Shown here in pieces: positions 12,472 through 23,609 of a DNA stretch of 64,000 nt; position 1 is the stretch's first letter; every line of letters begins with the position of its first letter. The position numbers were made by a program, and so were the translations under genes. The notes beneath the pieces were generated by a model that saw nothing but the letters and a program-made list of their open reading frames with translations, was not told the DNA's origin and ran no database searches. The stretch is from Oxytricha trifallax. Lineage: Eukaryota; Ciliophora; Spirotrichea; Sporadotrichida; Oxytrichidae. The stretch lies in the NCBI GenBank assembly GCA_000711775.1, contig ARYC01017357.1:1-64000 (forward strand), given 5' to 3'.

Positions 12472-13904
12472 TCAAATTATTAAGATAAGTTAAAGATTTT
12501 GATTTAGGTTAATTAATAACATAATGCCTTTATTTAGGTTAGGTTTATAGATTTTCTTATTTCTTTTGCCTATTTTGCTCTTCTCCATTCTTGCAACTAT
12601 TCTAGCAGGATCTCTCACTCCTGATTTGTAATCTTTGGTAATGTTTTTGCTCTCTTCGTGAGTTTTATATTTATCTTATTTCTTATATTGATAAATGGTG
12701 GCAATAACATTGGCTTCTATGCCCTCAAGACCATTCAAATCATCAACTAAAAGATAAAAACTTTCATTTATCTATTCAACTTTATCTCTTTCAACTTGAA
12801 GTTCATTGAGATTTTTATGCGTTTTATGACTTAAATCAAGGCAGTTTTTTTGAAGTTTATCGAGCTTGCGTTAAGTATCCTATTTTAATTAGGGTTTTTC
12901 TATTTCATGAGAATGCTATTATTGCAATACATTTTGCTATTTTAAAGCTAAATTAGAGAATTTGGAATTGTCTTTTATTGGTTAAAAATAAATCTTTCTC
13001 AAAAATTAACTTAAGGAAAGTCTTGAAGAAGCTTAGGATTTCTCAAGTGTGTGATGAATATACATCATTTTTGAAATGTTTTATTCTGAATTGTAAAGCA
13101 GAAGTTTCTTTTTTCTTTAACCTTGGGAAGTCGTTTCTCTTTCTAAGTTATATAAAACAGCTTATTAAATGAAGAAAAACGTATTGTTTGAGTGATTCCT
13201 TGATCTATCCTTAATATTATTGAAGAATAAATTGCTTAAGGATCAATAAAAAGGAGAAATAGAGAAAGTATAATCTAGAATGAAAGTCGATAAAATAATA
13301 ACTGGCATTAATTTGTAAATTTATAAATTCATTTTGTTATTATGAAGGTTGAATAACAAGTGTTCAATATATTAGTGATGTTCTTAAAATTTATTGATAC
13401 GAGATAGATATAAAATTTATTACTAGTTTCAACGTTGGCGATGAGTGGTCTGAATAAATAATTTAAGAGTATTTGCATGGAAGTGATTAATTTTGATAGA
13501 TTAGTGCAATTTAACTACCCATAAGCTGCTATATTATTTAGTATTGAATCCTGATAATTATTAGCACTAGCTAATCTAAGTAGCAAAGAAGTTTAATTGT
13601 TGGATTAGGTTTACACTACTGGTGCAAGCTGTATTTTTTCTCTCAGATTTTTGTCGATATCAAGTCTCAACTGTGTGACCTAAAACAATCGTTATTATCT
13701 AAAATCATATTCTTAGTTTCCCTTAAGTCTTTAAGTATAGAGTTAATATAAACGTTGAGCAAGAATTAAGTTTATGTATTAGTTACCTACCTGTGATTTT
13801 AGCTGCTCATTTTCTGAATCAAGCAAAGTTACTTGTTCCTTGAGAGTCTCGTACTCTTGCTTTATTTTAATTATGAATAGGAATGCGCTAATTCTGTTTT
13901 GCAT
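12472..13904 (-). CDS. Coiled-coil protein
   Basis: The probable start is ATG 13904 (MQNRISAFLFIIKIKQEYET) and the gene ends at TGA 12472-12474. Heptad-like segments are clear: YETLKEQVTLLDSENEQLKS, then after a likely intron (GTAGGTAACTAAT) TQLRLDIDKNLREKIQLA, then QRKLDKLQKNCLDLSHKTHK and LNELQVERDKVEQINESFYL. The C-terminus is basic (ARIVARMEKSKIGKRNKK). No family is recognised. The intervening region 13150-13600 is harder to read and may hold introns. The gene lies within the segment that appears inverted relative to VDAC. Ciliary or cytoskeletal use is common for such proteins but is not shown here. Confidence 0.6.
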
Positions 13905-14439
13905 TAATCTATTTATAATGAAAATGTATTGATTACGAGTCCATCTTTGACATATATTATATTAAATTTTAAACTACTGAAAATTAAACTTAAATTGGAA
14001 AAGCTTTAAATACATGACAGTTATGGCATAATAAAATCATTCTAGATTAAACTTTCTCTTTTTCTCCTATTTTTTATGTATTTTATCGATATTAATTTTA
14101 TTGTTGACTCTGTGATTCATCCATTCTAAAATCTTAAGAATCAAATCTATAATTTTTAAATTTAAACACCTAAATTTAGATCTCCCATTTTAGAAATGCC
14201 TACATTTCTTTTCTAGTAGTCATTACATTAGAAGTTTAAAAGTAAAACTATTAATTTTACTCAAGCAAGGGTTGTATATTAGGATTAAATTATTGAAAAA
14301 GATATGCCTCACTTTTAAAATTATATTTTGTAATTTAAAAATGTTGATCATAAATAATGGGAATTTATTTAATTATAATTAATTAAATTAAAATCTACAT
14401 TACAATAATTATTGGATGTCGAATTAAAATTAGCCCGTT

Positions 14440-16122
14440 TGTCTTAAAACTTAGAAAAGCTTTTCTCTCCTCCAAAAAGTTCAATTCATGAGAATCTTAG
14501 GCATTTATGACATTTTCATAACTTTGCTGATTGAATTTTTTCTTCTTCTTTAAAATGTCTGCCTTCTTTCTAAAATATCATAATTTAATTCTTAATCCAC
14601 TTTATAAATTGCATCTTTAAGGAGTTTAAAATAAGATTCCTTATCAAATTTTGCTGTATTATTTGGCAAATGGATTTATTTAGTTTAAATTAACCGATAA
14701 ATTTTAATGCAAAGACTAGTTAAAATCAAATGTTTTATTTTGAAGCTCTGATTGTTCATCTTAATCATCATATTCACTTTCATTTTACGAAGTTATAGTT
14801 TCGTTACTAATTTTGTCGCTGCTATTGAAGTCATCCTTCCTTAAAGTTATAATTTATTCTTTTTGTGCTGGCAACTTTTTTTTATGTAAACTACTAATGT
14901 CTTTGGTATTTCTGTTCTTAACATACATTCTCCTTTGCTATCTCCCCATATCTAAATGTATAAGTATGTTTTCATATTCTACTCGATCTTGTTCTTCTAT
15001 GAATTTCTTGTTGCTCATTTATGTCTATAAGAAATCTCCCTTTTTATGAAAGAAAAACGCCACAGGTATAGCTGCAAACTTCTAAATTTTAAATCCAAGG
15101 TGTCATTGATGTTTTAACAATAATTCCCTTTCATAATTTCTTTCCGGTTTCTTTTCCAATCTAATTGCAGTGCTTAATATGTAAGCTTTGCGACTTTATT
15201 TATCATATCAAATTTTTCTCGTCTTCATACTTTTTCATAACTTTTCCTTAAATTTCTGAGATTCTTGACATTGCTAAATCATATAAAACAGGATCTTAAA
15301 CACTCCAGTCAATTTTTTAGTTTATTGATTTGTACTATCCTATTTTGGCATTTAGCATTTTTATCTATCTCTATTTGAATATTATTGAAAATGCTTATAT
15401 GTTTTATAGATTAAATCGAGCAATAGAATAAGCTCCTCCTATTTTTATTCTTTTTCGACTTTATAAAGGTCATAAAAAACCTCAAACATTCTTGGCTAAA
15501 ATTATTTCTAATTCAAATTATGCTACTAACTAGAATTTATTCTATTATCTTATAACCATGTCCTATTAAGACTTCTATTGATTTTCTATATAGATTATTA
15601 CTGTTATTATTTTTATTAATCAACGATATTTTAATTGTAGATGTTTGAACCAGACTATATAAATGACTTCCTATTTATAATAATAATCCTCAATGCTAGC
15701 TTTTTACTTTTTCGTCTTTTTACTTCCATAGATATCTGTTATGAAGTAGGCACATCTTTTATTTTCTCTTAATTCTGAGGGATTTAATTGTTAACACTTT
15801 CGATGAGACTTCAAATTGTCATCTCGACTTCATTTATAAAAAATTACTTTGAAAATTTTGATAAGGAGTATTTTAGTTTTAAAGCCCAGCTTTACTTTCT
15901 GCTAATTTTGTAAGGGATTTATTACATATTTATCGTTTAATTTTACAATAAAATTATACTTTTAAGTTTGTAGAATATATCTTTAGGATGAAAAGAAAAA
16001 GAGTAAGCAAATAGGTCGAATTAAAAGAAATTATTATTCTATCAAATTTACTCTAGATATTCAAGCACAAATTTAGGCTTTTTGTAAGAATCCTTTCTTT
16101 GTTTTTCCAAATATTGTTGCAT
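14440..16122 (-). CDS. Hypothetical protein, about 560 residues
   Basis: ATG 16122 gives MQQYLEKQRKDSYKKPKFVL and continues as a coherent frame: YLEQIWQNNNFFQFDLF (Trp is TGA), FINEVEMTIWSLIESVNN, a basic patch KRRKSKKLALRIIIINRKS, RMFEVFYDLYKVEKEQKQEE and DPVLYDLAMSRISEIQGKVM. After a frame change near 15200 come AYILSTAIRLEKKPERNYER, HQWHLGFKIQKFAAIPVAFF (Trp is TGA), FIEEQDRVEYENILIHLDMG and an acidic tail ESEYDDQDEQSE. The final part LLKDAIYKVDQELNYDILER reaches about 14440. The family is unknown to me. The start lies only about 90 bp from the end of the GST-like gene on the same strand, so a single fused gene cannot be excluded. Confidence 0.6.
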
Positions 16123-16204
16123 GGTAAATATGATAATTTCCTTATGATTAAGCATCAATAAAATTTAATATTTTTGTATTATAAAAATACTTACCATTGG
16201 CTGT

Positions 16205-17440
16205 AACATTTATAACTTCATTCTTAAATAACTCAATCTCTCTAAACTAATTTTCATATTATTTCATGAGTGGTGCATGAGCATCGATATCAAGCTTGTG
16301 GAATGCATATTCCAATGGTGTATGTTTAAGAAGCATTATCCTCTCAATGTAAGGTATGGGGGAGGGAAGTTTTTTGCCCCAAAAGGTAGTTTCCTGCTTC
16401 CAACATTAAATTTTATGTTTTTTGCAATAAATTTAATAGAAACAAATAAATTTCAGTCTCAATAACCATAACCATGTACTATACAACATTTATTATTATA
16501 TAATTTTCAAGGTACATAATTATTCTTTATCAAATTATATATTACTGACAAGGCTAAAATAAGTGTTTTTTTTAATAATTAATGTAATTTTCATTAAATT
16601 TTAAATTGATTATCAAGGTAGAAATGATATTTGAAGCTAAATTAAAAAAAAACTACATCATAATTGATGATTAAGATTCTTTGAAAATTATAAAAATTAC
16701 ATATTTTTATGTATGGGGCAGGAAACTACCTTTTTGGGGGCAGGAAACTTCCGCCCCCACTAAGGTATATTGAACAAATCTGCCATAGTTGGTTACTCGC
16801 TGCCAAAGAGCCATTTTTACCCTAGTAATGGTGGTATTTTATTAAATCCTCTGCTTCAAGAACAAACTAAATAAAGTGTTTGTTCATTGAATCATTTTAG
16901 CCTCTAGAAGCGAAGAAAGCCAATAATTCTCTCTCATAATTGTACACTTATTCGATTAGAGTTCTTTACTTAGCTGCCTTGATTGAATCACCTGAATAAA
17001 ACTCGTTGCCCTTTTTACCACCAAGATCGTTGGCAAGTTCCATAAGCACCCAAGATTCATGAAGAAAAGTTCCATTTGGCATCTCCATAAGTAGAATAAG
17101 TCCTTTGTTGGCTTACAAATGCCAAAATACTTTTTCTTTCATGTCCATATAGACCTTCTAGATTTTGATATGTTTTTCTGCGAAAGCCATTCTTACTCAT
17201 TCTGAGAATAGGTATAAGTTGTGGCCATAAAGACGAGGATACTTTAGATTGGTCTGAGGCTTGGTTTAATTTTTTGCAGCATCATAGTAAATAGTGTCCA
17301 GTATTTGATTTAAATCTAGGGGTAGATTACTATCAGAATCAATTTTTTCTTATTTAGATGCCTGACCTTATTTTTAAGATTAATCTGAAGAAAGATATCT
17401 TTTTGACTATACCAGCAAAAGTTATTTCTAAATTTATTGA
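16205..17440 (-). CDS. Glutathione S-transferase-like protein, interrupted by an element
   Basis: The N-terminal thioredoxin-fold domain is visible: RLYGHNLYLFSEWVRMAFAE (the Trp codon is TGA at 17197-17199), KVYMDMKEKVFWHL, then MPNGTFLHESWVLMELANDL, matching the GST strand/ES-x-x-I-x-x-L signature. An alpha-helical C-terminal domain follows, with YNYERELLAFFASRGQND. The DNA is interrupted by an inverted-repeat element at 16358-16760. Removing it with one TAAGGTAT copy joins MADLFN to IPYIERIMLLKHTPLEYAFH, which reads through in one frame as the C-terminal GST domain, ending near EIELFKNEVINVTAN with a GTAAGT site. GSTs conjugate glutathione or act as thiol transferases. The catalytic residue is not certain, with Ser rather than Cys in LFSEW. 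One further frame change lies just upstream of MADLFN. Confidence 0.7.
16350..16768. mobile_element. 403-bp inverted-repeat element (family B) with 8-bp duplication
   Basis: The element spans 16358-16760 and is bounded by direct repeats TAAGGTAT at 16350-16357 and 16761-16768. Its ends are inverted repeats of about 45 bp containing GGGAAGTTTTTTGCCCC and GGTAGTTTCCTGC on the left and the complementary GCAGGAAACTACC and GGAAACTTCCGCCCCC on the right. The middle is AT-rich and non-coding. An 8-bp duplication with terminal inverted repeats fits a hAT- or P-like MITE. It lies inside the GST-like coding region. Related copies are at about 32290-32715, 58590-58670 and 63010-63110. Confidence 0.8.
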
Positions 17441-19211
17441 GGGAAAGGTTAGATATATCGGAGATTCTTAAGCAACATACTATACAACAAAATACTTAAT
17501 GAAAAATCCTTAATATAATAACTTTATTAATTACTAACACTTTATACCTCATTTTATCAATAGAGTCATTCTGGAGATAAAATAAATTATATTTAAGCCA
17601 ATTATTCATCGTAGTATTACTCGTTAATAGGCTAATCATACTATCCTTTTTTATATTAAGCGTTATTATTGCTCTGATTATTATTATTACAATAAAAACT
17701 TCTACTACAATTATTAACTTGATTATCCCTCTTTAAACCTTTTTGTCTGCTCCTTAATAAATTCATGTATATTAGTATTCTCATCGTTTTTCTTTATTAT
17801 TTCTATTTCTAATCACTCTATTTCTTTGTATAACCCTTCAATTTCCTGCTCGATTTGTTTCTTCTGGATTCTATACTTTTCCTATTTGCTTGACTTTCCA
17901 TATTATAAGGCAGCCACTCCCTTGACCTCTTAATCAGCTTTCTTCATAAATTTGGATTAGGAGCTGAATCTTATTAGCTTAGACAGTTGCAAGTCACTGG
18001 GTTTTTAACTCCTGTGGCTTTATAAAACATGATTATCATTTGAAAATATTGGCCGCTTCATTGAATTTTTAGCTTATATGATTTGTTCTCTTAGCTTAAA
18101 CCTTTGCTCCTCAGCTCTTGATAATGCCTAGAAATGCACCTTAAATTTTAGATTATTCTTGCTGTTTTTTATCAGAAAATTGTTTATGCTGAGTTTTTAG
18201 TTGCTCAAATTTAACTTTGAATCCTCTTCTTCTAACCTGCATAGTCAGTATCCTCAGTTAAACTTTGATTAACGTTCAGTTTCACTTAGTTAAAATCCTC
18301 TTGGTTTCTTTTGTTATCTTTCAGTTACTTAATTTCTCGTTTGAGATCTGCAAGTTTATTATCCATTTCTGTTCTAACACCAGAAGATTTAACTGACTCT
18401 ATTTTTTTGTATGATGGAAGTAATCTACAGCTTTTGTTTGTTATTTTGGCCTTAAAATCTTATCAGTTAAGTATTCTTATCTATGAAAAGTTTAAAGGTT
18501 AATCACGGGTTACCTTGAACATCTGGGTGAATTTAGTTAATATCTCTATGAGTTATTACTGTATTTATTTTCTTCTGCTTTTCAACTTTCTGCTTAATTT
18601 ATTGCTCCAGCTCAGCTATAATTTTAACCATAAGTTCATTCCCCTCCGTGTATTTTTATATCACCAAAGTATGAAACGATAAACTTCCTTATATTAACTT
18701 ACTCTTTTATTTTTTCATTTTGTTGTTTAGAGTGATAACTGTTATCATAATCTCCATTTATGCTGCTGCTATTTTTGTAAATTTTAGTATTGTTAGTGAT
18801 TGTACATTTCTTCTTCAATTCGTTTCATTTCAATATTAACCTAGTCCATTTCTTGCTGATTTTAATAGTTTTTTGCGTTAATTACTGAATAATTTGCTTT
18901 GCTATTGCTATATCTAGAGTCTATGAATTAAAGTTAATGAAAAAGAGTGGTTTAATAAATTACTGTTATTTCAAGCAAAAGATTGAGATTCAAGGTTTTT
19001 ATTGCTTCCATGTATATTGTGATTAGAGTAAAATTCATCACTTAGCTGAAAATTATTCTAGTAAGATTGGGGAATATTTCCACTTTTTGTAGTAAAATAG
19101 GTAAAACTACATGATACGATTAAATAAGGATTTATTTATTACTATCTTAAATGGTATTGGACTAGTTGGAGTATGCAAGTATGAACCTGCATCTTTCCTT
19201 ACTTCAGTCAT
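17440..19211 (-). CDS. Coiled-coil, Q/N-rich protein
   Basis: ATG 19211 gives MTEVRKDAGSYLHTPTSPIP, then a Ser/Asn-rich part (LSDEFYSNHNIHGSNKNLES) with a TGA-encoded Trp (SFA-W-NNSN). Coiled-coil segments follow: MDQVNIEMKRIEEEMYNHQQ, GNELMVKIIAELEQQIKQKV and KQEKYRIQKKQIEQEIEGLY, the last followed by KEIEWLEIEIIKKNDENTN. Several frame changes are needed. The 3' boundary with the GST-like gene was placed only roughly at 17440. The protein has no recognised catalytic domain. It looks like a structural coiled-coil protein, and this is inferred from heptad-like composition alone. Confidence 0.6.
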
Positions 19212-19455
19212 TATATTATTTAATTTTATATAGATTTAAAACAATAAGTTACAGTCGAAAGCTTATTGTCAAAATGATTTAAATAAAGTAATCTAAATTG
19301 ATTACCATTATTACAACCTTCAACTTTACTGAATATAATAATATAAAGTAAAGCAATTTTTTCCTGATAAAAATGCTAGAATTCAACTTTCTTTATCAAT
19401 TTTAGTTATAATTTGAGTTAACAGAATCATTCTTGGAATGTCAAATGTCTTAGTT

Positions 19456-20016
19456 TCAAAATTAAAAGTCAAGTGAGAATCCAAGTGGTAGAGCAGATGA
19501 TTTGTACTTAGTGATCATTCTCTTGATGTTGAAGCCAGTCACAACACCTACTGTTAAAACATTGTTCAATCTGTACTTAAGAGCAAGATCTACATATGAA
19601 TTGTGGTTCACTTTAATTTTTCCTGAGGTCTCATCGTTGAACTTTTGAGCATAGCCTAATCTGAATTCAACTACTTTATTATAAAAATTGAGAGTGTACT
19701 CAGTGTGAATGAGTGAGACGTTGTGATGATGATAGAAAATTACCTTTCCATGTTTTAGATGATCCTTGGATGTTGAATCGTGCTTGAGTCCAACAAAGGC
19801 GTTGTTAGTGACAGCCCATTTAAGACCAAAGTCGTATTTTTCTAGGTTTTGGGTCTTATCGCCAAGAACTAAGTTATAACCAACAACGAGGTTTAGTCTT
19901 GTTAAATAAGTCAAGTTCTTCTCAATTAAGAGGGCTTTCAAGTTGGCAAGAACCTTAAGCTTGAGGTTTGAATTGTTTACTTCAATATCGCTCTTTAAAA
20001 CTTGCTCATTATCATT
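19456..20016 (-). CDS. VDAC mitochondrial porin, C-terminal half
   Basis: The reverse strand from 20016 reads LFNDNEQVLKSDIEVNNSNL, KLKVLANLKALLIEKNLTYL, TRLNLVVGYNLVLGDKTQNL and then the later strands, for example GLKWAVTNNAFVGLKHDSTS and YVDLALKYRLNNVLTVGVVT. It ends LGFSLDFQF before TGA 19456-19458, a classical porin C-terminus with hydrophobic and aromatic residues. About 187 codons are unbroken. It begins at the strand where the plus-strand N-terminal half at 11894-12429 stops, and both share LFN with the nucleotides AATG at the junction. No start codon or N-terminal helix precedes it. It is therefore the missing half of an inverted, split gene rather than a separate full paralogue. Confidence 0.85.
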
Positions 20017-20279
20017 AAATAAGTATTATTTTTAAAAATAATTATAATAAATGCCAGAAAGTATGATTATATAAACATATTAAAATTAAACAATGCATTT
20101 TGATTTAAATTTTAATTAAACTTTTTTTAGTTTAATAATAAAAATCAATTTTATTTGAGTAGCATGAGTTGATATAGATTGAACTTTTCTATTGAAATAA
20201 TAAGACATATTCAAAGTTAGAGCGAAAAAAGACTTATTTTACTATAAATAAACTATAGTATAAATTTTTATCGTGAAAT

Positions 20280-20809
20280 TCATCTGCTCATTATGTATTT
20301 AGCGAACTAGTCAATGAGTATTTGATCTTCAAAAACCACATAGCTTTCAGTGAGTATTTCCTCTACTTAATGCTCAAGCATCTTTTCCCCAATGCTCATC
20401 ATATTGAATTTGAAATGCTCACATGATAGCTTAACTTTTTCTTTTCTTTTTCGTCATTTTGATCCACTAACTCTTTCAAGTTATCAATCATTTCCTCAAG
20501 AGTTTCCTAACTTTTTCCCTTTCTTGCTATCAGAGAAATTATAGAATTCTTGTGGAAACTGCCTGTGTTTATTATTATATAAAGTGAGTTTTGAAATGCA
20601 TTATGGCCATTTTATTGATAATAATATGAATGTAAAATGTTTTTGGGGTCAACGTTTCTCATCATTTCTACAACTTCAGTTTCAAAGGGATTTAAATAGA
20701 GTCTACGGACAATGGTGCCTAGTTCACTAGTGTAAACATAGTCATCTGAGTTCTTATAAAAGAGTGTAAATGTCTCACGGATCTCTGCAATTTGCTCTTC
20801 ATTGAGCAT
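20280..20809 (-). CDS. Divergent calmodulin/centrin-like EF-hand protein
   Basis: The start at 20809 gives MLNEEQIAEIRETFTLFYKN, which matches the calmodulin opening (LTEEQIAEF-x-EAF-x-LF). SELGTIVRRLYLNPFETEVV and EMMRNVDP follow, as in the first EF-hand pair. The later part includes ETLEEMIDNLKELVDQNDEK and the ending SYVVFEDQILIDQFAKYIMS before TGA 20280-20282. Length (about 170 residues) suits the family. The calcium loops are degenerate: the first reads YKNSDDYVYTSE and the second lacks the usual acidic ligands, so calcium binding is doubtful. Two single-base frame changes in A-runs near 20510 and 20450 are needed. Calmodulin-like proteins regulate targets by helix binding. The target here is unknown. 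Confidence 0.7.
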
Positions 20810-20984
20810 ATGAATTCGACACTTGCTTTTGCCATTTTGAATTATTTATTTCTTATTTATTATTATAATTCAATAAATTAGCTATTTTTATAATTATAAA
20901 TTACAAAACTTCACCCCCGCAACCAAATTGTGCAAGTATATTTAAATATAATAACCTTTACAATACTCATATGAAAATAAAATC

Positions 20985-23258
20985 AGTTAAATATACAACT
21001 ATACTGCTTTTTAAAATATTCTCTAGCTATTCGTCTTATACCAGGGTTTATAGTGTTTTCATCTTCAACACGAATATTAAATAATAGAAATAAGCAATTA
21101 TCATAATTAAAACAATATATAAGAAAAGTATTTCTCTTCTTTCCCATTTTATGTTCTGCAGTAAATACTCAAATAGCCTGACATGGCTTCATCTGGCAAT
21201 CATTTGCAATACTAACTCCCACTCATAATAACCAGCTTAACTCAATTTATAGGGATCTGCTTTATTGTTTAGTAGAAATTAAATTACATCTAAAACCAAA
21301 TATACAAATTACTAATATAGCATAAAAAACAAATAATTTAATTTAATAAAGCCCTATTTTAACCTTAAAATGTAACAATGTATTAACTTCATTTTTCTCT
21401 CTTATATCACTCATAAATTTCAAAATTTTATTTGAAGTTGAATTCCTATAAATTTTACTATAATTTTTAAATCTTACTCAAAGTAAAAATATGATGTTTA
21501 TATTATTAAAATCCCAATAAATATCTTATGTGGTCTAGATTGCCATATGAACATGCTACATAAAAAGGAGTTTTCCTTTGATTATTAAGTCAAATAATAA
21601 TTTAGCAGCATTAAATGTTTGCCTTGTCACTTTTAGCAAGATCTTCTTTCCTAGTTTCTTAAAATTACATTTATAACAAAAAAGACTTTTTGAGTTTTAT
21701 TAAGTTTATTTAATCTCTTTTGTAAATTTTAAATGCTCTATTTGCCACCAGAATCCAATTGATGAACCTATTTTATTAGCGTATATCATCCAATGCAATT
21801 TTAACTGAGTTTCTTTTCCTCTGAGTGCCTTAATTAGCAATATTCGAGACATTGCTATGTCTAGATGTATATTGTTTTATGTTCTACTCCAATTCATCTG
21901 GATCTTAAATTTTCATTACAGTATTCCTTCTAAGTAAAATTACACCTTTAAGCACATTTAAGAGTTTGACCCAATTCTTCTTGGCCCTGCTTATTTGGAG
22001 AAAAAAAAAGATTTGGATTTTGTGCTTAAAATGCTATTATTTTAAACAATTGCATCTAATCCTTTACAAGTGCCTTCATTTACACAACTGACTGACGATT
22101 TGAAGTATAGTAAAATTTTTATAAACTTTTAAGTTGGTCATAATCCATGACATCATCGATATTGTCCAAGATCAAATTAGTAGTATATTGTAGGAATACA
22201 TTTGATTTGGTAAAAATAAATATGTATTCATCGTAATTAATGACAGTTATCTTTCTGGAAACCTAGACAATATGGTACTTTTTTGAAGAGAATTAAAAAT
22301 TAGCTGGACTTTACTATTGGCTGTACCTTTCTATCGCTTCTCTAAAGTGAGATTAATCGATTTTAATTTTGGTATTAAATCAACTAAACAAATCACCCGA
22401 AATTAAAATCGATTAATCTCACTTTAGAGAAGCGATAGAAAGGTACAGCCAATAGTAAAGTCCAGCTGATTTTTAATTCTCTTTCAAAAAAGTACCATAT
22501 TGTCTAGGTTTCCAGAAAGTTAACTGTCATTAATTACGATGAATACATATTTATTTTAATTTATTTTTATATAATAATTATTAATTGCTACTAATATTAA
22601 ATTAGAAAGTTAATTGCTAGGTGGTACTAACCACTTAGGACTTTCTAATAGAGCTTTCTACTATACTAAGGCCTTCTGAGGGCAGGTAGGGGGTCTCTGG
22701 GCGCAATTCATGAGGGACCAGTCAGTGGGGTTCAATCTTTCAGCGTACATTCCTCGAGTGAGCTAGATCCTAAGATTTCCCTGCATTAGATGAGTCTACT
22801 GGCTTGAATTCAGTTTCCTAGGTAATAGGGAACAGGATGAAGGTACACTCTCCCTTCAAAAGTGAGAAGATGAAAACCAGTGAAGCCAACGATAAGGATT
22901 TTACTCCCACACCGGGTTAGGGTACTGAAGCTACCACTGCGAAAGGACAGGGATTACGTTTCCCAGCAGCGGTGGGACCGGTAAGCGTTTTTCTCCAGTT
23001 TCTGTCATTCTGGTTGAATCCAATGAGCTCTATCACCAGTTACTCTTGCGACATCTTGATTTAGGAGGAGACTAGGTGATAGAAATTCTGGATTTTTCGG
23101 AGTTTTCTACTTCATGACTGCCACATCAAGGAATTTGCCACTTCAACTCACTCAGATACTTATACGTCACGACTAAGATTGATGGTTTAATTTTAGTATT
23201 AAACAGTTATATGTTAAAATTTAATTGATGTTAATCAAACTAACTAACTAACTAACTC

Positions 23259-23311
<53 letters not shown>

Positions 23312-23600
23312 ATTTTTTCCAAATCAAATGTATTCCTACAATAGTAACATGGGATTTAATTAATTCATAAGCTGATAAATCATTCATAGCTGCATTCATG
23401 AAATTATTCATTAATTATTAAGGCTGATTAATTGCAAGCTTATTTTGTGTTACATCACTGAATTATTGCTAAATTTATATTTATAAATTTGCTGCAGTTG
23501 AAGTTATTATTAATCTAAATTGTCTAAGGAACCTTAAATTGAAAGAACTTTCCTTTATTGATTCAGTGAATCTTAATCTATATTTATTCTTAACACATTT
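20985..23600 (-). CDS. Ankyrin-repeat protein A, interrupted by a TA element
   Basis: N-terminal coding sequence runs from about 23600 (FTESIKESSFNLRFLRQFRL, SDVTQNKLAINQPQQLMNNF, MNDLSAYELIKSHV) into the element at 22188-23341, then continues TNLILDNIDDVMDYDQLKSL. Removing the element with one TA gives HVTTTNLIL in frame. Further on are KNWVKLLNVLKGVILLRRNT, FINWILVANRAFKIYKRD and an ankyrin unit KTPFYVACSYGNLDHIRYLL, then ADPYKLSQAGYYEWELVLQM, FEYLLQNIKWERREIL and the end DENTINPGIRRIAREYFKKQ. The paralogue at 27330-29000 shares the same order of motifs. Ankyrin repeats mediate protein binding. The rest of the protein is not a family I know. Confidence 0.65.
22566..23320. other. GC-rich insert of unknown type ending in (CTAA)n
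   Basis: Roughly 755 bp whose base composition differs sharply from the surroundings, with many GC-rich patches such as GGGCAGGTAGGGGGTCTCTG and CAGCAGCGGTGGGACCGGT. It begins near a hairpin (AGAAAGT, GGTGGT, ACCAC, ACTTTCT around 22606-22648). It ends in about 75 bp of CTAA tandem repeats at 23236-23311 directly before the right terminal repeat of element A1. A stretch from 22867 can be read as protein (KTSEANDKDFTPTPGQGTEA) but there is no family match I recognise. A short repeat tail suggests a retroposed SINE- or LINE-like sequence. This is inference. Confidence 0.55.
23236..23311. repeat. (CTAA)n microsatellite
   Basis: About 18 near-perfect tandem copies of CTAA (TTAG on the other strand), with one CTCA variant, at the end of the GC-rich insert. 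It could be the tail of a retroposed element or a simple microsatellite. Confidence 0.95.
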
Positions 23601-23609
23601 TTTGAGATG

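Larger units (their letters stand above)
22186..23343. mobile_element. TA-flanked inverted-repeat element A1 carrying a GC-rich insert
   Basis: Perfect 23-bp terminal inverted repeats begin TTGTAGGAATACATTTG at 22188 and end with the complement at 23341, flanked by TA on both sides (22186-22187, 23342-23343). Inside, 22213-22560 is a long near-perfect hairpin (for example TCTGGAAACCTAGACAATAT and its complement, and GAAGCGATAGAAAGGTACAG). A 750-bp GC-rich block separates this hairpin from the right terminal repeat. TA duplication with such termini fits the Tc1/mariner group or ciliate TA-bounded internal eliminated sequences. No transposase is encoded. It sits in the coding region of ankyrin gene A. 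Confidence 0.85.

Noticed and set aside
14813-15049. Plus-strand ORF at 14813-15049
   Set aside because: The reverse strand encodes a coherent protein here. The plus frame is a Ser/Leu/Phe-rich mirror.
12430-20016. Two independent VDAC paralogues, each truncated
   Set aside because: The halves meet at the same strand (LFN) with almost no overlap or gap, which is more simply explained by one inversion. It is not fully excluded.
23236-23311. Telomere repeat
   Set aside because: CTAA/TTAG tandem units differ from the known ciliate telomere repeats (G4T2- or G4T4-like) and lie inside an element, so I call it a microsatellite tail.
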